Below, piece after piece: positions 32,178-40,616 of a DNA stretch of 64,000 bases (positions within the stretch are counted from its first letter, which is position 1; each line of letters opens with the position of its first letter). The translations under genes and the position numbers were made by a program. This stretch comes from Roseomonas genomospecies 6. GTDB taxonomy: Bacteria; Pseudomonadota; Alphaproteobacteria; Azospirillales; Azospirillaceae. The stretch is from positions 277,396-341,395 of the forward strand of contig NZ_QOKW01000004.1 in assembly GCF_008365375.1 (NCBI RefSeq). Reading direction: 5' to 3'. Under the pieces are notes generated by a model. The model made no database searches. It had not been told where the DNA came from and saw only the letters and a program-made list of their open reading frames with translations.

Positions 32178-33358
32178 CCACGCCCATGAACGCCTTCTCC
32201 CTCCGCGCCGCCGCCCTCGCCGGCACCGCCTTCGCCGCCCTGACGTCGGCCCCGGCCCTGGCCGAGCCCAGTTTCGACCTGATCCTCGGCGGCGATGCCT
32301 ATTTCCAGGGCGCCACCATCCGCCAGCAGCAGGACGACGGCCTGCGCTCGCGCGAGTTCGCCAACCGCTACCGCCTCGTCGTCACCCCGACGGCCACCGC
32401 CGACAACGGCCTGACCTACGGCGCGCGGCTGCGCATCGTGGCGGGCAACGGCGACCCCACCGTCTCGACCCGCAACATCGAGAACGACCGCGCCTTCCTC
32501 TTCGCCAACGGCGCCTTCGGCACGATCCAGGCGGGCGTCATCAACGGCCTGTCGGACGAGTATGGGAACATCGGCCCGAACGTCGAAGGCGTGGCCGGCA
32601 GCCCGGACAGCAACGGCATCCTGTTCCTGAACGGCTCCTCGACCTTCGGCGCCCTGCCGCTGGCCGCCACCAGCCTGCGCACGCTGATCGCCTATGACAC
32701 CGGGACCAAGTTCGTCTACATCACGCCGAGTTTCGGCGGCCTGTCGGCGGCGGTGTCCTACATGCCGCGCAGCGGCGACTCCAACACGTCGGTCAACCGC
32801 CGCACGACCGATGCGCTGGGCGACGCGCTGTCCTTCCGCGACGTGGTGGAGGCCGGCGCCGCCTTCCAGACCGCCGTCGGTGACGTCAGCATCGAAGGCA
32901 GCGCCTTCTACGCGACCGGCCAGGCGGTGCGGCAGACCGACGGCGTCGTCAGCCAGTCCTTCGAGGACCTGAACTCCGTCCATGTCGGGGCCAGCGTCGG
33001 CTATGGGCCGGTGAAGGTCGGCGCCAGCTACGCCTACAGCGGCGACAGCGGCTACGCCGAGGGCCTCGCCCAGACGCGGGCGCAGCAGAACTGGATGTTC
33101 GGCGCGCAGTACAGCGCCGGGCCGCTTCTGTTCGCCGCCAATTACCTGCGGGCGCTGGGCAACGACAGCGCGACCATGAGCACGCCGAGCAAGGCCGACA
33201 TCTGGCAGGGCGGCGTCACCTGGACCGTCGCCCCCGGCTTCACCGCCGGGCTGGAGTACGACTACGTGCAGTCCGCCCTTCAGGCGGGCCGCCCCGGCGG
33301 CGGCGACCTGAAGGACCGCGCGCACATCCTGATGCTCGACACCCGTCTGGCCTTCTGA
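32174..33358 (+). CDS. Outer-membrane porin
   Basis: A 394-aa beta-barrel protein (390 aa if the ATG at 32186 is used) with a signal peptide ending ALAEPSFDLILGG. The mature sequence is a run of amphipathic strands typical of alphaproteobacterial trimeric porins: NRYRLVVTPTATADNGLTYGARLRI, FLFANGAFGTIQAGVINGLSD and KVGASYAYSGDSG, ending with the strand LMLDTRLAF whose terminal Phe is the Bam recognition residue. The GAFGTIQAG motif matches Gram-negative porin signatures. It is the last gene of the exporter/SPFH operon (4-bp overlap upstream) and is followed by a strong hairpin. It may be the outer-membrane exit of that operon's pathway or a general porin. Confidence 0.85.
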   Translation: MTTPMNAFSLRAAALAGTAFAALTSAPALAEPSFDLILGGDAYFQGATIRQQQDDGLRSREFANRYRLVVTPTATADNGLTYGARLRIVAGNGDPTVSTRNIENDRAFLFANGAFGTIQAGVINGLSDEYGNIGPNVEGVAGSPDSNGILFLNGSSTFGALPLAATSLRTLIAYDTGTKFVYITPSFGGLSAAVSYMPRSGDSNTSVNRRTTDALGDALSFRDVVEAGAAFQTAVGDVSIEGSAFYATGQAVRQTDGVVSQSFEDLNSVHVGASVGYGPVKVGASYAYSGDSGYAEGLAQTRAQQNWMFGAQYSAGPLLFAANYLRALGNDSATMSTPSKADIWQGGVTWTVAPGFTAGLEYDYVQSALQAGRPGGGDLKDRAHILMLDTRLAF

Positions 33359-33372
33359 GGACGGTGACCGCC

Positions 33373-33413
33373 GCGGCCCCGGTTCGCGTTCCGGACCGGG
33401 GCCGCAGCGTTTT
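33373..33413 (+). terminator. Rho-independent terminator after the porin
   Basis: A perfect 11-bp stem GCGGCCCCGGT/ACCGGGGCCGC (33373-33383 and 33395-33405) with an 11-base loop is followed within five bases by TTTT. It starts 15 bp after the porin stop and should end the operon. Confidence 0.75.
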
Positions 33414-33503
33414 CGCCGGCCCGGCCCCCGATTATTTCGTTTGTTGGGGGCACGGACCGCGTCCTACCCTTACGGCCAGAACCAATCCTGAAGGGGTGTG
33501 CCG

Positions 33504-33926
33504 GTGTTTGCGTTCCATCTTGCCTTTCCCGTGAGGGACATCGAGGAAACCCGCCGTTTCTACGTCGATGTCCTGGGCTGCCGCGAGGGGCGGTCGACCG
33601 AGCGGTGGATCGACTTCGACTTCTTCGGCAACCAGATTTCCGCCCACCGCTCGTCCGAGCCGCGCTCGACCGAGACCAGCATGGTGGACGGCAAGGCGGT
33701 GCCGCTGCACCATTTCGGGGCGGTGCTGCCGCGCCCGGTTTGGGATGAGCTGCGCGCCCGGCTGGAGGCCGCCGGCACGACCTTCCTGCTGGAACCGCAA
33801 ATCCGCTACGCCGGCAAGCCGTCGGAGCAGGGAACCTTCTTCATTCTCGATCCCTCCGGCAACGGGCTGGAGTTCAAGAGCTTCACCGACGAATCCGGCA
33901 TGTTCGCCCAGGTCGAGGCGACCTGA
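33504..33926 (+). CDS. VOC (glyoxalase/bleomycin-resistance) family protein
   Basis: A 140-aa metal-binding-fold protein. The N-terminus FHLAFPVRDIEETRRFYVDVLGCREGR contains the first metal-ligand His and the classic RxFYxxxLG motif. LHHFGAVLP holds a second His, and FFILDPSGNGLEFKSF holds the DPSGNxLE motif with the metal-ligand Glu. The GTG at 33504 is chosen because it has AAGGGG 7 bp upstream; GTG at 33498 would be too close. It resembles dioxygenase-like VOC proteins more than glyoxalase I. The stop lies 10 bp from the convergent phaG stop. Confidence 0.85.
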   Translation: MFAFHLAFPVRDIEETRRFYVDVLGCREGRSTERWIDFDFFGNQISAHRSSEPRSTETSMVDGKAVPLHHFGAVLPRPVWDELRARLEAAGTTFLLEPQIRYAGKPSEQGTFFILDPSGNGLEFKSFTDESGMFAQVEAT

Positions 33927-33936
33927 GAAACACCGG

Positions 33937-34287
33937 CTAGGCCGGCGGGGCCGGCGGCACGTCGTCGCTGCCCTCGCTGCGGTCGCGGTAGAGGGCGGCG
34001 CGGGCCAGCAGCATCAGGGTGATGGGCGTGGTGACGCTCATGAAGATCATGATCAGGATCTCGTGCAGCACGAGGCGCGATTGCAGCACGGTGAAGCACA
34101 GCATCGACGCCAGCAGCACGGAGCCGATGCCCATGGTGGTGCCCAGCGTCGGGGCGTGAACGCGCTCGTAAAAGCTGCGCAGCCGCAAGAACCCGATGGA
34201 CCCGATCAGCGCCAGCGAGGCGCCGAGCAGGAGAAGCAACGCCACCGGAATCGCCGCCCAGACCGGCAGTTCGGCCAGATGCGTCAT
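33937..34287 (-). CDS. phaG: Monovalent cation/H+ antiporter subunit G
   Basis: A 116-aa membrane protein, last gene of the Pha/Mrp antiporter operon. Three hydrophobic segments are visible (about 12-33, 42-65, 70-92), with the MnhG signature LLLLGASLALIGSIGFLRLRSFYERVHAPTLGTTMGIG. The C-terminal tail is charged and Pro-rich. Subunit G is part of the membrane complex that exchanges Na+ or K+ for protons for pH and salt homeostasis. It overlaps phaF by 4 bp. Confidence 0.93.
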   Translation of the reverse strand: MTHLAELPVWAAIPVALLLLLGASLALIGSIGFLRLRSFYERVHAPTLGTTMGIGSVLLASMLCFTVLQSRLVLHEILIMIFMSVTTPITLMLLARAALYRDRSEGSDDVPPAPPA

Positions 34288-34565
34288 TCGATCACCTCTC
34301 CGCGCATGAGGAACTTCGCCAGCGCCGCCGTCGCGACGAAGCCGAGCAGCGCGATGACCAGCGCCGCCTCGAAATAGAGCGTGCTCCCGGTGCGGATGCC
34401 GAAGACCAGCAGCAGCATGGTGGCGTTGACGTACAGCGTGTCCAGCCCGAGCACGCGGTCCTGCGCCCGCGGCCCGCGCAACACGCGATAAGTCGCGCAG
34501 GCCATCGCGACGACCAGCAGGATCTGCGCCAGGAAGATCGACCAGAGCAGCAGCGTGGCGGTCAT
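34284..34565 (-). CDS. phaF: Monovalent cation/H+ antiporter subunit F
   Basis: A 93-aa protein with three TM helices and the MnhF hallmark RGPRAQDRVLGLDTLYVNATMLLLVFGIRTG. The ATG at 34565 overlaps the phaE stop by 4 bp, and the end overlaps phaG. In Pha/Mrp systems this small subunit has been linked to cation or bile-salt transport as well as complex assembly. The size is standard. Confidence 0.92.
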   Translation of the reverse strand: MTATLLLWSIFLAQILLVVAMACATYRVLRGPRAQDRVLGLDTLYVNATMLLLVFGIRTGSTLYFEAALVIALLGFVATAALAKFLMRGEVIE

Positions 34566-35050
34566 TCGAAAATCTCCATCAGGCGCTTCTCGTACCGTCC
34601 CTTGATGGTGTCGATCCAGGTGCTCTCGTCGACCAGATCGAGGATGTGGAGAAGGATGGTGTTGTTCGCGGAATTGTACTCCACCCAGATCGTCCCCGGC
34701 GTCGCCGTGATGATGCAGGCCAGCGTCGCCAGACCGTAGGGTGCCCGCATGTCGAGCGGGATGTGGAGGAAGCCGGATACCCGCTCCGTCTTCCGCGGGT
34801 TGAGGATGATCTTGACGACCGCGAGGTTGGAGCGCGCGATGTCGCCCATCACCAGCGCGGCCAGCCCGACGATGGCGCGCGGCCGCTTCAACCGTCCGAC
34901 CGGCGGGTCGAGCGCGGCGAATCCCCAGACCGCGACGGTCGCCAGGACACTGCCCATCAGGATCGAGCCGAGCGTCACGCTCTCGGTCAGCAGCAGCCAC
35001 ATCGCCACGAGCGCGGCGGTCAGCAGCGGGTAAGGCCACCAGCGCTTCAT
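34562..35050 (-). CDS. phaE: Monovalent cation/H+ antiporter subunit E
   Basis: A 162-aa MnhE-family protein. Two or three hydrophobic segments occupy about 5-45. The conserved soluble domain follows: GDIARSNLAVVKIIL, SGFLHIPLDMRAPYGLATLACIITATPGTIWVEY, and LLHILDLVDESTWIDTIKGRYEKRLMEIFE, all family hallmarks. The ATG at 35050 is chosen over longer versions because it overlaps the phaD stop (ATGA), like every other junction in this operon. Confidence 0.93.
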   Translation of the reverse strand: MKRWWPYPLLTAALVAMWLLLTESVTLGSILMGSVLATVAVWGFAALDPPVGRLKRPRAIVGLAALVMGDIARSNLAVVKIILNPRKTERVSGFLHIPLDMRAPYGLATLACIITATPGTIWVEYNSANNTILLHILDLVDESTWIDTIKGRYEKRLMEIFE

Positions 35051-36693
35051 GGCGCGACTCCCTTGCCGGTCCCCGGCGCCGCGGGCGTCATCACCCCCTG
35101 GACGTAGCGTTCCGGCCCGTGCAGGGAGCGGGCGGTGTCCTCCATGTAGCGCATCACCGGCCCGGCCTGGACGGTCAGCGCCACGCACAGCGCCAGAAGC
35201 ATCATGACCGGCGCGAGTTCGACGAGGCGCACGCGCGGCAGCTCGCCCGCGGGCGACGCCCAGAAGACGTCGATGCCGGTTCGGCTCATCGCGACCACCG
35301 TCGCCAGCCCGGACAGGATCAGCGCCGCCATCAGCGCCCAGGTGGTGAAGGGAAGCCCTTCCGCCCCCTGCGCCAGCATCGGCGCCAGGATGGCGAACTT
35401 GGCGAGGAAGCCGGACAGCGGCGGCAGGCCGGCGAGCAGCAGCGCGCAGGCCATGAAGGCGATGCCGAGGATCGCCATGATCGCCGGGATCGACACGCCG
35501 ATGGCATCGTCGTCGTCCGACTCCTCGTCCTCACCCTCGCCGAAAGCCTCGCGCGTCACCGCCAGAACGTCGGCGCCGACCATGCGGCCGCGCTCGACCA
35601 GCTCGATCAGCAGGAACAGCCCGGCGATCGCCAGGACGGAGCTGGTCATGTAGAACAGCGCGCCGCCGGTCACCGCCGCCTGCCCGGCGCCGATGGCGGC
35701 CAGCAGCGTGCCGGATGAGACCAGCACGCTGGCACCGGCCAGCCGCGCCAGATTCTGCGTCGCCAGCACCGCGATGGAACCGAAAGCGATGGTCAGGACT
35801 CCGCCGATCAGCAGCCAGTGCCCGCCGAACCCCGCCGAAGCCCCGGCGCTTTCGCCGAAGACGAGCAGCCAGATCCGGATGATGGCGTAGATGCCGACCT
35901 TGCTGAGGATCGAGATGATCGCGGCCGACGGCGCCCCGACCGTGGTGTAGGTGTTCGGCAGCCAGAAGCCCAGCGGCCACATGCCCGCCTTGATCAGGAA
36001 GGCGACGCCGAGGATCGCCGCCCCGGCCTCCAGCAGCCCACGGTCCTCCGGCGCGATCCCGGCGATGCGCACGGCCAGCTCGGCCATGTTCAGCGTGCCG
36101 GACACGCCGTAGATCATGCTCACCCCGATCAGGAACAGCAGGGACGCCGCCAGATTGATCGCGATGTAATGCAGCCCGGCGCGCACACGGGCGAGGCCGG
36201 AGCCGTGCAGCGCCAGCCCGTAGGAGGCGGCCAGCATGATCTCGAAGAAGACGAAGAGGTTGAACAGGTCGCCGGTCAGGAAGGCGCCGTTCAGCCCCAT
36301 GAGCTGGAACTGGAACAGCGAATGGAAATGCGCCCCCGCCTTCTGCCAGCGCGCCAGCGCGAAGACCAGGGCGGACAGCCCCAGGATGCCGGTCAGCACC
36401 AGCATCATCGCCGACAGCCGGTCGAGCACCAGGACGATGCCGAACAGCGACGGCCAGTCGCCCAGCCGGTAGACGCGCACGGTGGCGTCCGCCCCCGTGG
36501 CGGTATGGTCCGTCAGATAGAGCAGCAGCACCGCCAGCGCCAGCAGCGCCGACGCCGACGCGACCCCGAGCGTGGCCTTGAGCGCTCGCTGCCGCTCGTC
36601 GATCAGCGTCAACAGCGCGCCGACCAGCAGCGGGATGATGATCGGCGCGATCACCAGATGATTCATCCAACCGTTCACTGGCCACCCGTTCAC
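35047..36693 (-). CDS. phaD: Monovalent cation/H+ antiporter subunit D
   Basis: A 548-aa membrane protein of the NuoM/NuoN-like proton-antiporter family. About 14 TM helices are predicted. The core includes LTGDLFNLFVFFEIMLAASYGLALHG, the lysine-containing AFLIKAGMWPLGFWLPNTYTTVGAPSAAI and LSKVGIYAIIR, all conserved in MrpD. An acidic loop (GEGEDEESDDDD) near residue 390 is an insertion not usual in the family. The GTG start at 36693 overlaps the phaC stop (GTGA); an ATG nine codons downstream (36666) is possible. It acts with subunit A in proton and cation translocation. Confidence 0.94.
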   Translation of the reverse strand: MNGWPVNGWMNHLVIAPIIIPLLVGALLTLIDERQRALKATLGVASASALLALAVLLLYLTDHTATGADATVRVYRLGDWPSLFGIVLVLDRLSAMMLVLTGILGLSALVFALARWQKAGAHFHSLFQFQLMGLNGAFLTGDLFNLFVFFEIMLAASYGLALHGSGLARVRAGLHYIAINLAASLLFLIGVSMIYGVSGTLNMAELAVRIAGIAPEDRGLLEAGAAILGVAFLIKAGMWPLGFWLPNTYTTVGAPSAAIISILSKVGIYAIIRIWLLVFGESAGASAGFGGHWLLIGGVLTIAFGSIAVLATQNLARLAGASVLVSSGTLLAAIGAGQAAVTGGALFYMTSSVLAIAGLFLLIELVERGRMVGADVLAVTREAFGEGEDEESDDDDAIGVSIPAIMAILGIAFMACALLLAGLPPLSGFLAKFAILAPMLAQGAEGLPFTTWALMAALILSGLATVVAMSRTGIDVFWASPAGELPRVRLVELAPVMMLLALCVALTVQAGPVMRYMEDTARSLHGPERYVQGVMTPAAPGTGKGVAP

Positions 36694-37034
36694 CGGGACT
36701 TCTCCTTGCCGTCCACATGGTCGGTTCCCGTCAGGCCGCGCGCGGCCAGGATCAGGACGAGGAAGAGCGCCGTCGTCGCGAAGCTGATGACGATGGCGGT
36801 GAGGACCAGCGCCTGGGGCACCGGGTCGGCGTGGGTGGCGAGGCTGCCGGCCATGCCGCGCTCCAGCACCGGCGCCGCCCCCGTGCGCAGGCCGCCGGTC
36901 GAGAAGATGAAGAGGTTGACGGCGTAGGAGAGCAGCGACAGGCCGATGATGACCTGGAAGGTCCGGGGCCGCAGCAGCAGCCAGACGCCGGAGCCCGTCA
37001 GCACCCCGATTCCGAGCGCAAGGATCAGTTCCAT
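36690..37034 (-). CDS. phaC: Monovalent cation/H+ antiporter subunit C
   Basis: A 114-aa NuoK-like protein with three TM helices. Conserved sequence includes GVWLLLRPRTFQVIIGLSLLSYAVNLFIFS and DPVPQALVLTAIVISFATTALFLVL, matching MrpC/NuoK. The start shares one base with the phaAB stop (TGATG), and the end overlaps the GTG of phaD. Part of the same proton-translocating module as subunits A and D. Confidence 0.94.
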   Translation of the reverse strand: MELILALGIGVLTGSGVWLLLRPRTFQVIIGLSLLSYAVNLFIFSTGGLRTGAAPVLERGMAGSLATHADPVPQALVLTAIVISFATTALFLVLILAARGLTGTDHVDGKEKSR

Positions 37035-40030
37035 CAATCGTCTCCGGTTGCGGCAGTCGGAGTGACAGCAGTCGGGGTGGCAGCGGCCGGGGCGGAGGCC
37101 GAAGCCGGCGCGCCCGCCACGGAGACGGCCGCCGCCGGCGCGCGCGGGGCAGCGGCGCGATGACCGCGGACCGACTGGCGGGCCAGCGCGATCAGCATCA
37201 GCATCGTGGCACCGATGACCAGGGCGAACACCCCGATGTCGAACAGCAGGGCGCTCGCCGTTGGAACCTCCCCGATGAGGGGCAAATCCGCATAGGCGAA
37301 ATAGGTCGTCAGGAAGGGCCGTCCGAACAGCAGGGCGGCAAGGCCCGTGCCGGCGGCCAGCAACAGCCCGAGCCCCATCCAGCGCAGCGGAAGGACGCGC
37401 AGCCGCGCCTCCACCCACTGCGTCCCGCCCAGCATGTACTGAAGGATCATGGCGACCGACCCCATCAGCCCCGCGGCGAAGCCGCCGCCGGGAAGATCGT
37501 GCCCGCGCAGCAGCAGGAACAGCGCGACCATCCCGATCACCGGGAACATGAGCCGCGCGATCAACGACGGGACCAGCAGCCAGTCGGCCACCGTGTCGCC
37601 CTCCCGCCGCTCGGGCCGCGCGATGTCGTAGGCGCTCTGGTCGCGCTGCTGCTCCGGCACATCGACGCTGTCGGGGGCCGGGCGGAAGCGGCGCAGCAGC
37701 GCGTAGGCGGTCAGCGCCACCGCGCAGAGCACGGTGATCTCCCCCAGCGTGTCGAAGCCGCGGAAATCCACCAGGATCACGTTGACCACGTTGGTGCCGC
37801 CGCCCTCCGTGTAGGCGCGCTCCAGGAAATGCTGCGCCAGGATTTCCGGCGGGAAGCGGGTCATCACGCCGTAGGCCAACCCCGCCATGCCGAGACCGGC
37901 GGTGATGGCGATGGCAAGGTCGCGCAGGCGGCGGCCCGTCCGCATCACTTCGGACGTGCCGGTTCCGGGCAGCCGCTTGGGCAGCCAGCGCAGGCCGAGC
38001 AGCAGCAGGATGGTGGTCACGATCTCGACCAGGAGCTGGGTCAGCGCGAGGTCGGGGGCGGAGAACCAGACGAAGGTGACGCAGGTCACCAGCCCGGTGC
38101 CGCCCAGCAGGATCAGCGCGGCGAGGCGGTGGAACTTGGCCTGCCACGCGGCCCCCAGCGCGCAGCCGGCGCCGATCACCCAGATCAGGGCCAGCACCGG
38201 ATCGATGCCCTGCGGCACCAGATTGCCGGGGCCGAGCCCGCGCCGGTAGACCGCCCATCCCGCGGCCAGGATCGCCACGCAGACGACCAGCCGGAGCTGG
38301 GGCTGCAGACGGCGGGTGCCCAGCAGCCCTTCCATCGAACGGGCGAGCCGCCAGGACAGGAAGACCATGCTCCGCTCGAACATGCGGCGGCCTTCCAGGC
38401 GGCTGATGAAGGGCGGGCCTTCGATGTTCCCCCGGAACAGCGGCTGGAGCAGGAAATAGAGGGTCACGCCGGCCCCCAGGGCGAGCAGGCTCATCAGCAG
38501 CGGCATGTTGAAGCCGTGCCAGACCGCCAGGCTGTATTCCGGCGTCGCGGCGCCCAGCGCCGCATGGGCGGCCATGTCCAGATACGGCCCGACGGTCGCG
38601 GCCGGCAGCAGCCCGATGATGATGCAGGCCAGCGCCAGAATCTCCACCGGCAGCCGCATCCAGGCCGGCGGCTCGTGCGGGGTCCGTGGCAGATCCACCG
38701 GGTCGGGGCCGAAGAAGGCACCATGGATGAAGCGCAGCGAATAGGCCACGGCGAAGGCGCTCGCCACCATGGCGGCGAAAGGCAGGATGTCGAGGAGGAG
38801 GGGAAGAGACCCCTGGGCCGACAGCGTCTCCGCGAAGAACATCTCCTTGGAGATGAAGCCGTTGAGCAGCGGCACGCCCGCCATGGCGGCGGCGGCCACC
38901 ATCGCCAGCCGCGTCGTGAAGGGCATGAACCGGTTCAGGCCGGACAGGCGCCGGATGTCGCGCGTTCCGGTCTCATGGTCGATGATGCCCACGGCCATGA
39001 ACAGCGATGCCTTGAAGGCGGCGTGGTTGATGATGTGGAAGATCGCCGCGACCATGGCGAGTTCGCTGTTGAGGCCGAGCAGAAGCGTGATCAGCCCGAG
39101 ATGGCTGATGGTCGAATAGGCCAGAAGTCCCTTCAGATCGTTCTGGAAGATCGCCACGTAGGCGCCGATCAGCAAGGTGGCGAGGCCGGCGCTGCCGACG
39201 ATCCAGAACCACGCCTCCGTCCCCGCCATCACCGGCCACAGCCGCGCCATCAGGAAGACGCCGGCCTTCACCAGGGTCGCCGAATGCAGATAGGCCGACA
39301 CGGGGGTGGGTGCCGCCATGGCGTGCGGCAGCCAGAAATGGAACGGGAACTGCGCGCTCTTGGTCAGGGCGCCCAGCAGGATGAGGACCAGCGCCGGCAG
39401 ATAGAGCGCGTGGGAACGTATCCGGTCGCCCGAGGCCAGCACGACGTCGAGGTTGTAGCTGCCGACGATGTGCCCAAGCAGCATCACGCCCGCGAACAGG
39501 CACAGCCCGCCGGTGGCCGTGATGGTCAGCGCCATGCGGGCACCGTCGCGCGCCGCCGCCGTGTGGTGCCAGTAGCCGATCAGCAGGAAGGAGAAGAGGC
39601 TGGTCAGTTCCCAGAAGAAGGCGAGCTGGATCAGGTTGCCGGACAGCACCACCCCCGTCATCGACCCCATGAAGGCCAGCAGGAACGCGAAGAAGCGCGG
39701 CACCGGATCGTCCGCCGACATGTAATAGCGCGCGTACAGCACGACGAGCGCGCCGACTCCGAACACCAGCCCGGCGAACAGCCACGCGAAACCGTCCATC
39801 CGAAGGACGAAGTCGAGGTCGAGGGACGGCATCCAGGCAACCGTGTGGCGGATCACGCCGCCCGCCGCCACGGTCGGATAGGCAGCCCACACCAGAGCCA
39901 GCCCGATGAGGGCGATCACACCGGCCAGCCACGCCGCGGTGTTGCGTGCGTGCGTGGGCAACAGCCCGGCGACGATCGCGCCGACGAATGGAAGGCCGGT
40001 GGCGGCCAGGAGCAACAGGGCGTCGGGCAT
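37034..40030 (-). CDS. phaAB: Fused monovalent cation/H+ antiporter subunits A and B
   Basis: A 998-aa membrane protein that carries MrpA and MrpB in one chain. Residues about 1-500 are the NuoL-like antiporter domain (KSAQFPFHFWLPHAMAAPTPVSAYLHSATLVKAGVFLMARL is visible around 220-260). Residues about 610-690 are the DUF4040-like segment (LRWLPKRLPG region), and about 840-960 the MnhB domain (RLMFPVIGMVALFLLLRGHDLPGGGFAAGL). A Pro/Ala-rich tail follows. The A-B fusion is the usual arrangement in alphaproteobacterial Pha systems, and no separate phaB is present. The ATG at 40030 is preferred over a TTG at 40042. It is the first antiporter gene, 85 bp downstream of ptsN, so a shared transcript is plausible. 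Confidence 0.94.
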   Translation of the reverse strand: MPDALLLLAATGLPFVGAIVAGLLPTHARNTAAWLAGVIALIGLALVWAAYPTVAAGGVIRHTVAWMPSLDLDFVLRMDGFAWLFAGLVFGVGALVVLYARYYMSADDPVPRFFAFLLAFMGSMTGVVLSGNLIQLAFFWELTSLFSFLLIGYWHHTAAARDGARMALTITATGGLCLFAGVMLLGHIVGSYNLDVVLASGDRIRSHALYLPALVLILLGALTKSAQFPFHFWLPHAMAAPTPVSAYLHSATLVKAGVFLMARLWPVMAGTEAWFWIVGSAGLATLLIGAYVAIFQNDLKGLLAYSTISHLGLITLLLGLNSELAMVAAIFHIINHAAFKASLFMAVGIIDHETGTRDIRRLSGLNRFMPFTTRLAMVAAAAMAGVPLLNGFISKEMFFAETLSAQGSLPLLLDILPFAAMVASAFAVAYSLRFIHGAFFGPDPVDLPRTPHEPPAWMRLPVEILALACIIIGLLPAATVGPYLDMAAHAALGAATPEYSLAVWHGFNMPLLMSLLALGAGVTLYFLLQPLFRGNIEGPPFISRLEGRRMFERSMVFLSWRLARSMEGLLGTRRLQPQLRLVVCVAILAAGWAVYRRGLGPGNLVPQGIDPVLALIWVIGAGCALGAAWQAKFHRLAALILLGGTGLVTCVTFVWFSAPDLALTQLLVEIVTTILLLLGLRWLPKRLPGTGTSEVMRTGRRLRDLAIAITAGLGMAGLAYGVMTRFPPEILAQHFLERAYTEGGGTNVVNVILVDFRGFDTLGEITVLCAVALTAYALLRRFRPAPDSVDVPEQQRDQSAYDIARPERREGDTVADWLLVPSLIARLMFPVIGMVALFLLLRGHDLPGGGFAAGLMGSVAMILQYMLGGTQWVEARLRVLPLRWMGLGLLLAAGTGLAALLFGRPFLTTYFAYADLPLIGEVPTASALLFDIGVFALVIGATMLMLIALARQSVRGHRAAAPRAPAAAVSVAGAPASASAPAAATPTAVTPTAATGDD

Positions 40031-40115
40031 GGGCTCTTGCAAACGAAGGGGCGGAAATGCTGCGAAGTGTCGGCTTCAAGACTATGGGAAGGGCGGAGGG
40101 TTCCCGCCGCTCCGG

Positions 40116-40604
40116 TCAGAACTCGTCCTCGTCCATCTCCAGGCCGGCGTCGGGGGGAAGCGCCTGCCGCACGAGTTGCACCACGGCCTCGGGCGTCTCC
40201 GCCTGACGGAGCCGGCGCAGGGATTGTGGGTCGCGCAGAGCCTGGCAGATCTCCCCCATGACGGGCAGCAGCCCCTTGCGGGTCGCCGTCGGCCAGACCA
40301 CGAGAAAGAAGAGGTCGACGGGCTCGTCGTCGCGGGCGTCGAAATCGATGGGCCGCCGGAGCCGTGCGAACAGCACCAGCGGGGTTTCGGTGCCGCGCAG
40401 TTCCGTGTGGGGAAGCGCCACGCCCTTGCCCAGCGCGGTGGAACCGATATGCTCCCTCGCTTGCAGAGCCTTGAGAATTTCCTCCTTCTGGCACCCGATG
40501 CGGCTCGCCGCCTCGGTGGACAGAAGCTCGAGCAGGGTTTCCTTGTTTGCCGGCCCCGCATCGAGAATGACGTTGTGTGCGGACAAGAGGTCCGAGATGC
40601 TCAT
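40116..40604 (-). CDS. ptsN: PTS EIIA-Ntr protein, PtsN-like
   Basis: A 162-aa regulatory phosphotransferase domain. The active-site His is about residue 66 in STALGKGVALPHTELRG. Other family features are LSTEAASRIGCQKEEILKALQAREHIGS and PVDLFFLVVWP, with a C-terminal acidic tail. EIIA-Ntr is phosphorylated through EI-Ntr and NPr and regulates targets by binding, including potassium transport and sensing. I chose the ATG at 40604 for its GGAG site 6 bp upstream; 40616 is an alternative. In many proteobacteria ptsN sits next to rpoN; here it lies directly upstream of the Pha antiporter operon on the same strand, which fits a link to ion homeostasis. Confidence 0.88.
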   Translation of the reverse strand: MSISDLLSAHNVILDAGPANKETLLELLSTEAASRIGCQKEEILKALQAREHIGSTALGKGVALPHTELRGTETPLVLFARLRRPIDFDARDDEPVDLFFLVVWPTATRKGLLPVMGEICQALRDPQSLRRLRQAETPEAVVQLVRQALPPDAGLEMDEDEF

Positions 40605-40616
40605 TCCTGTCTCCAT

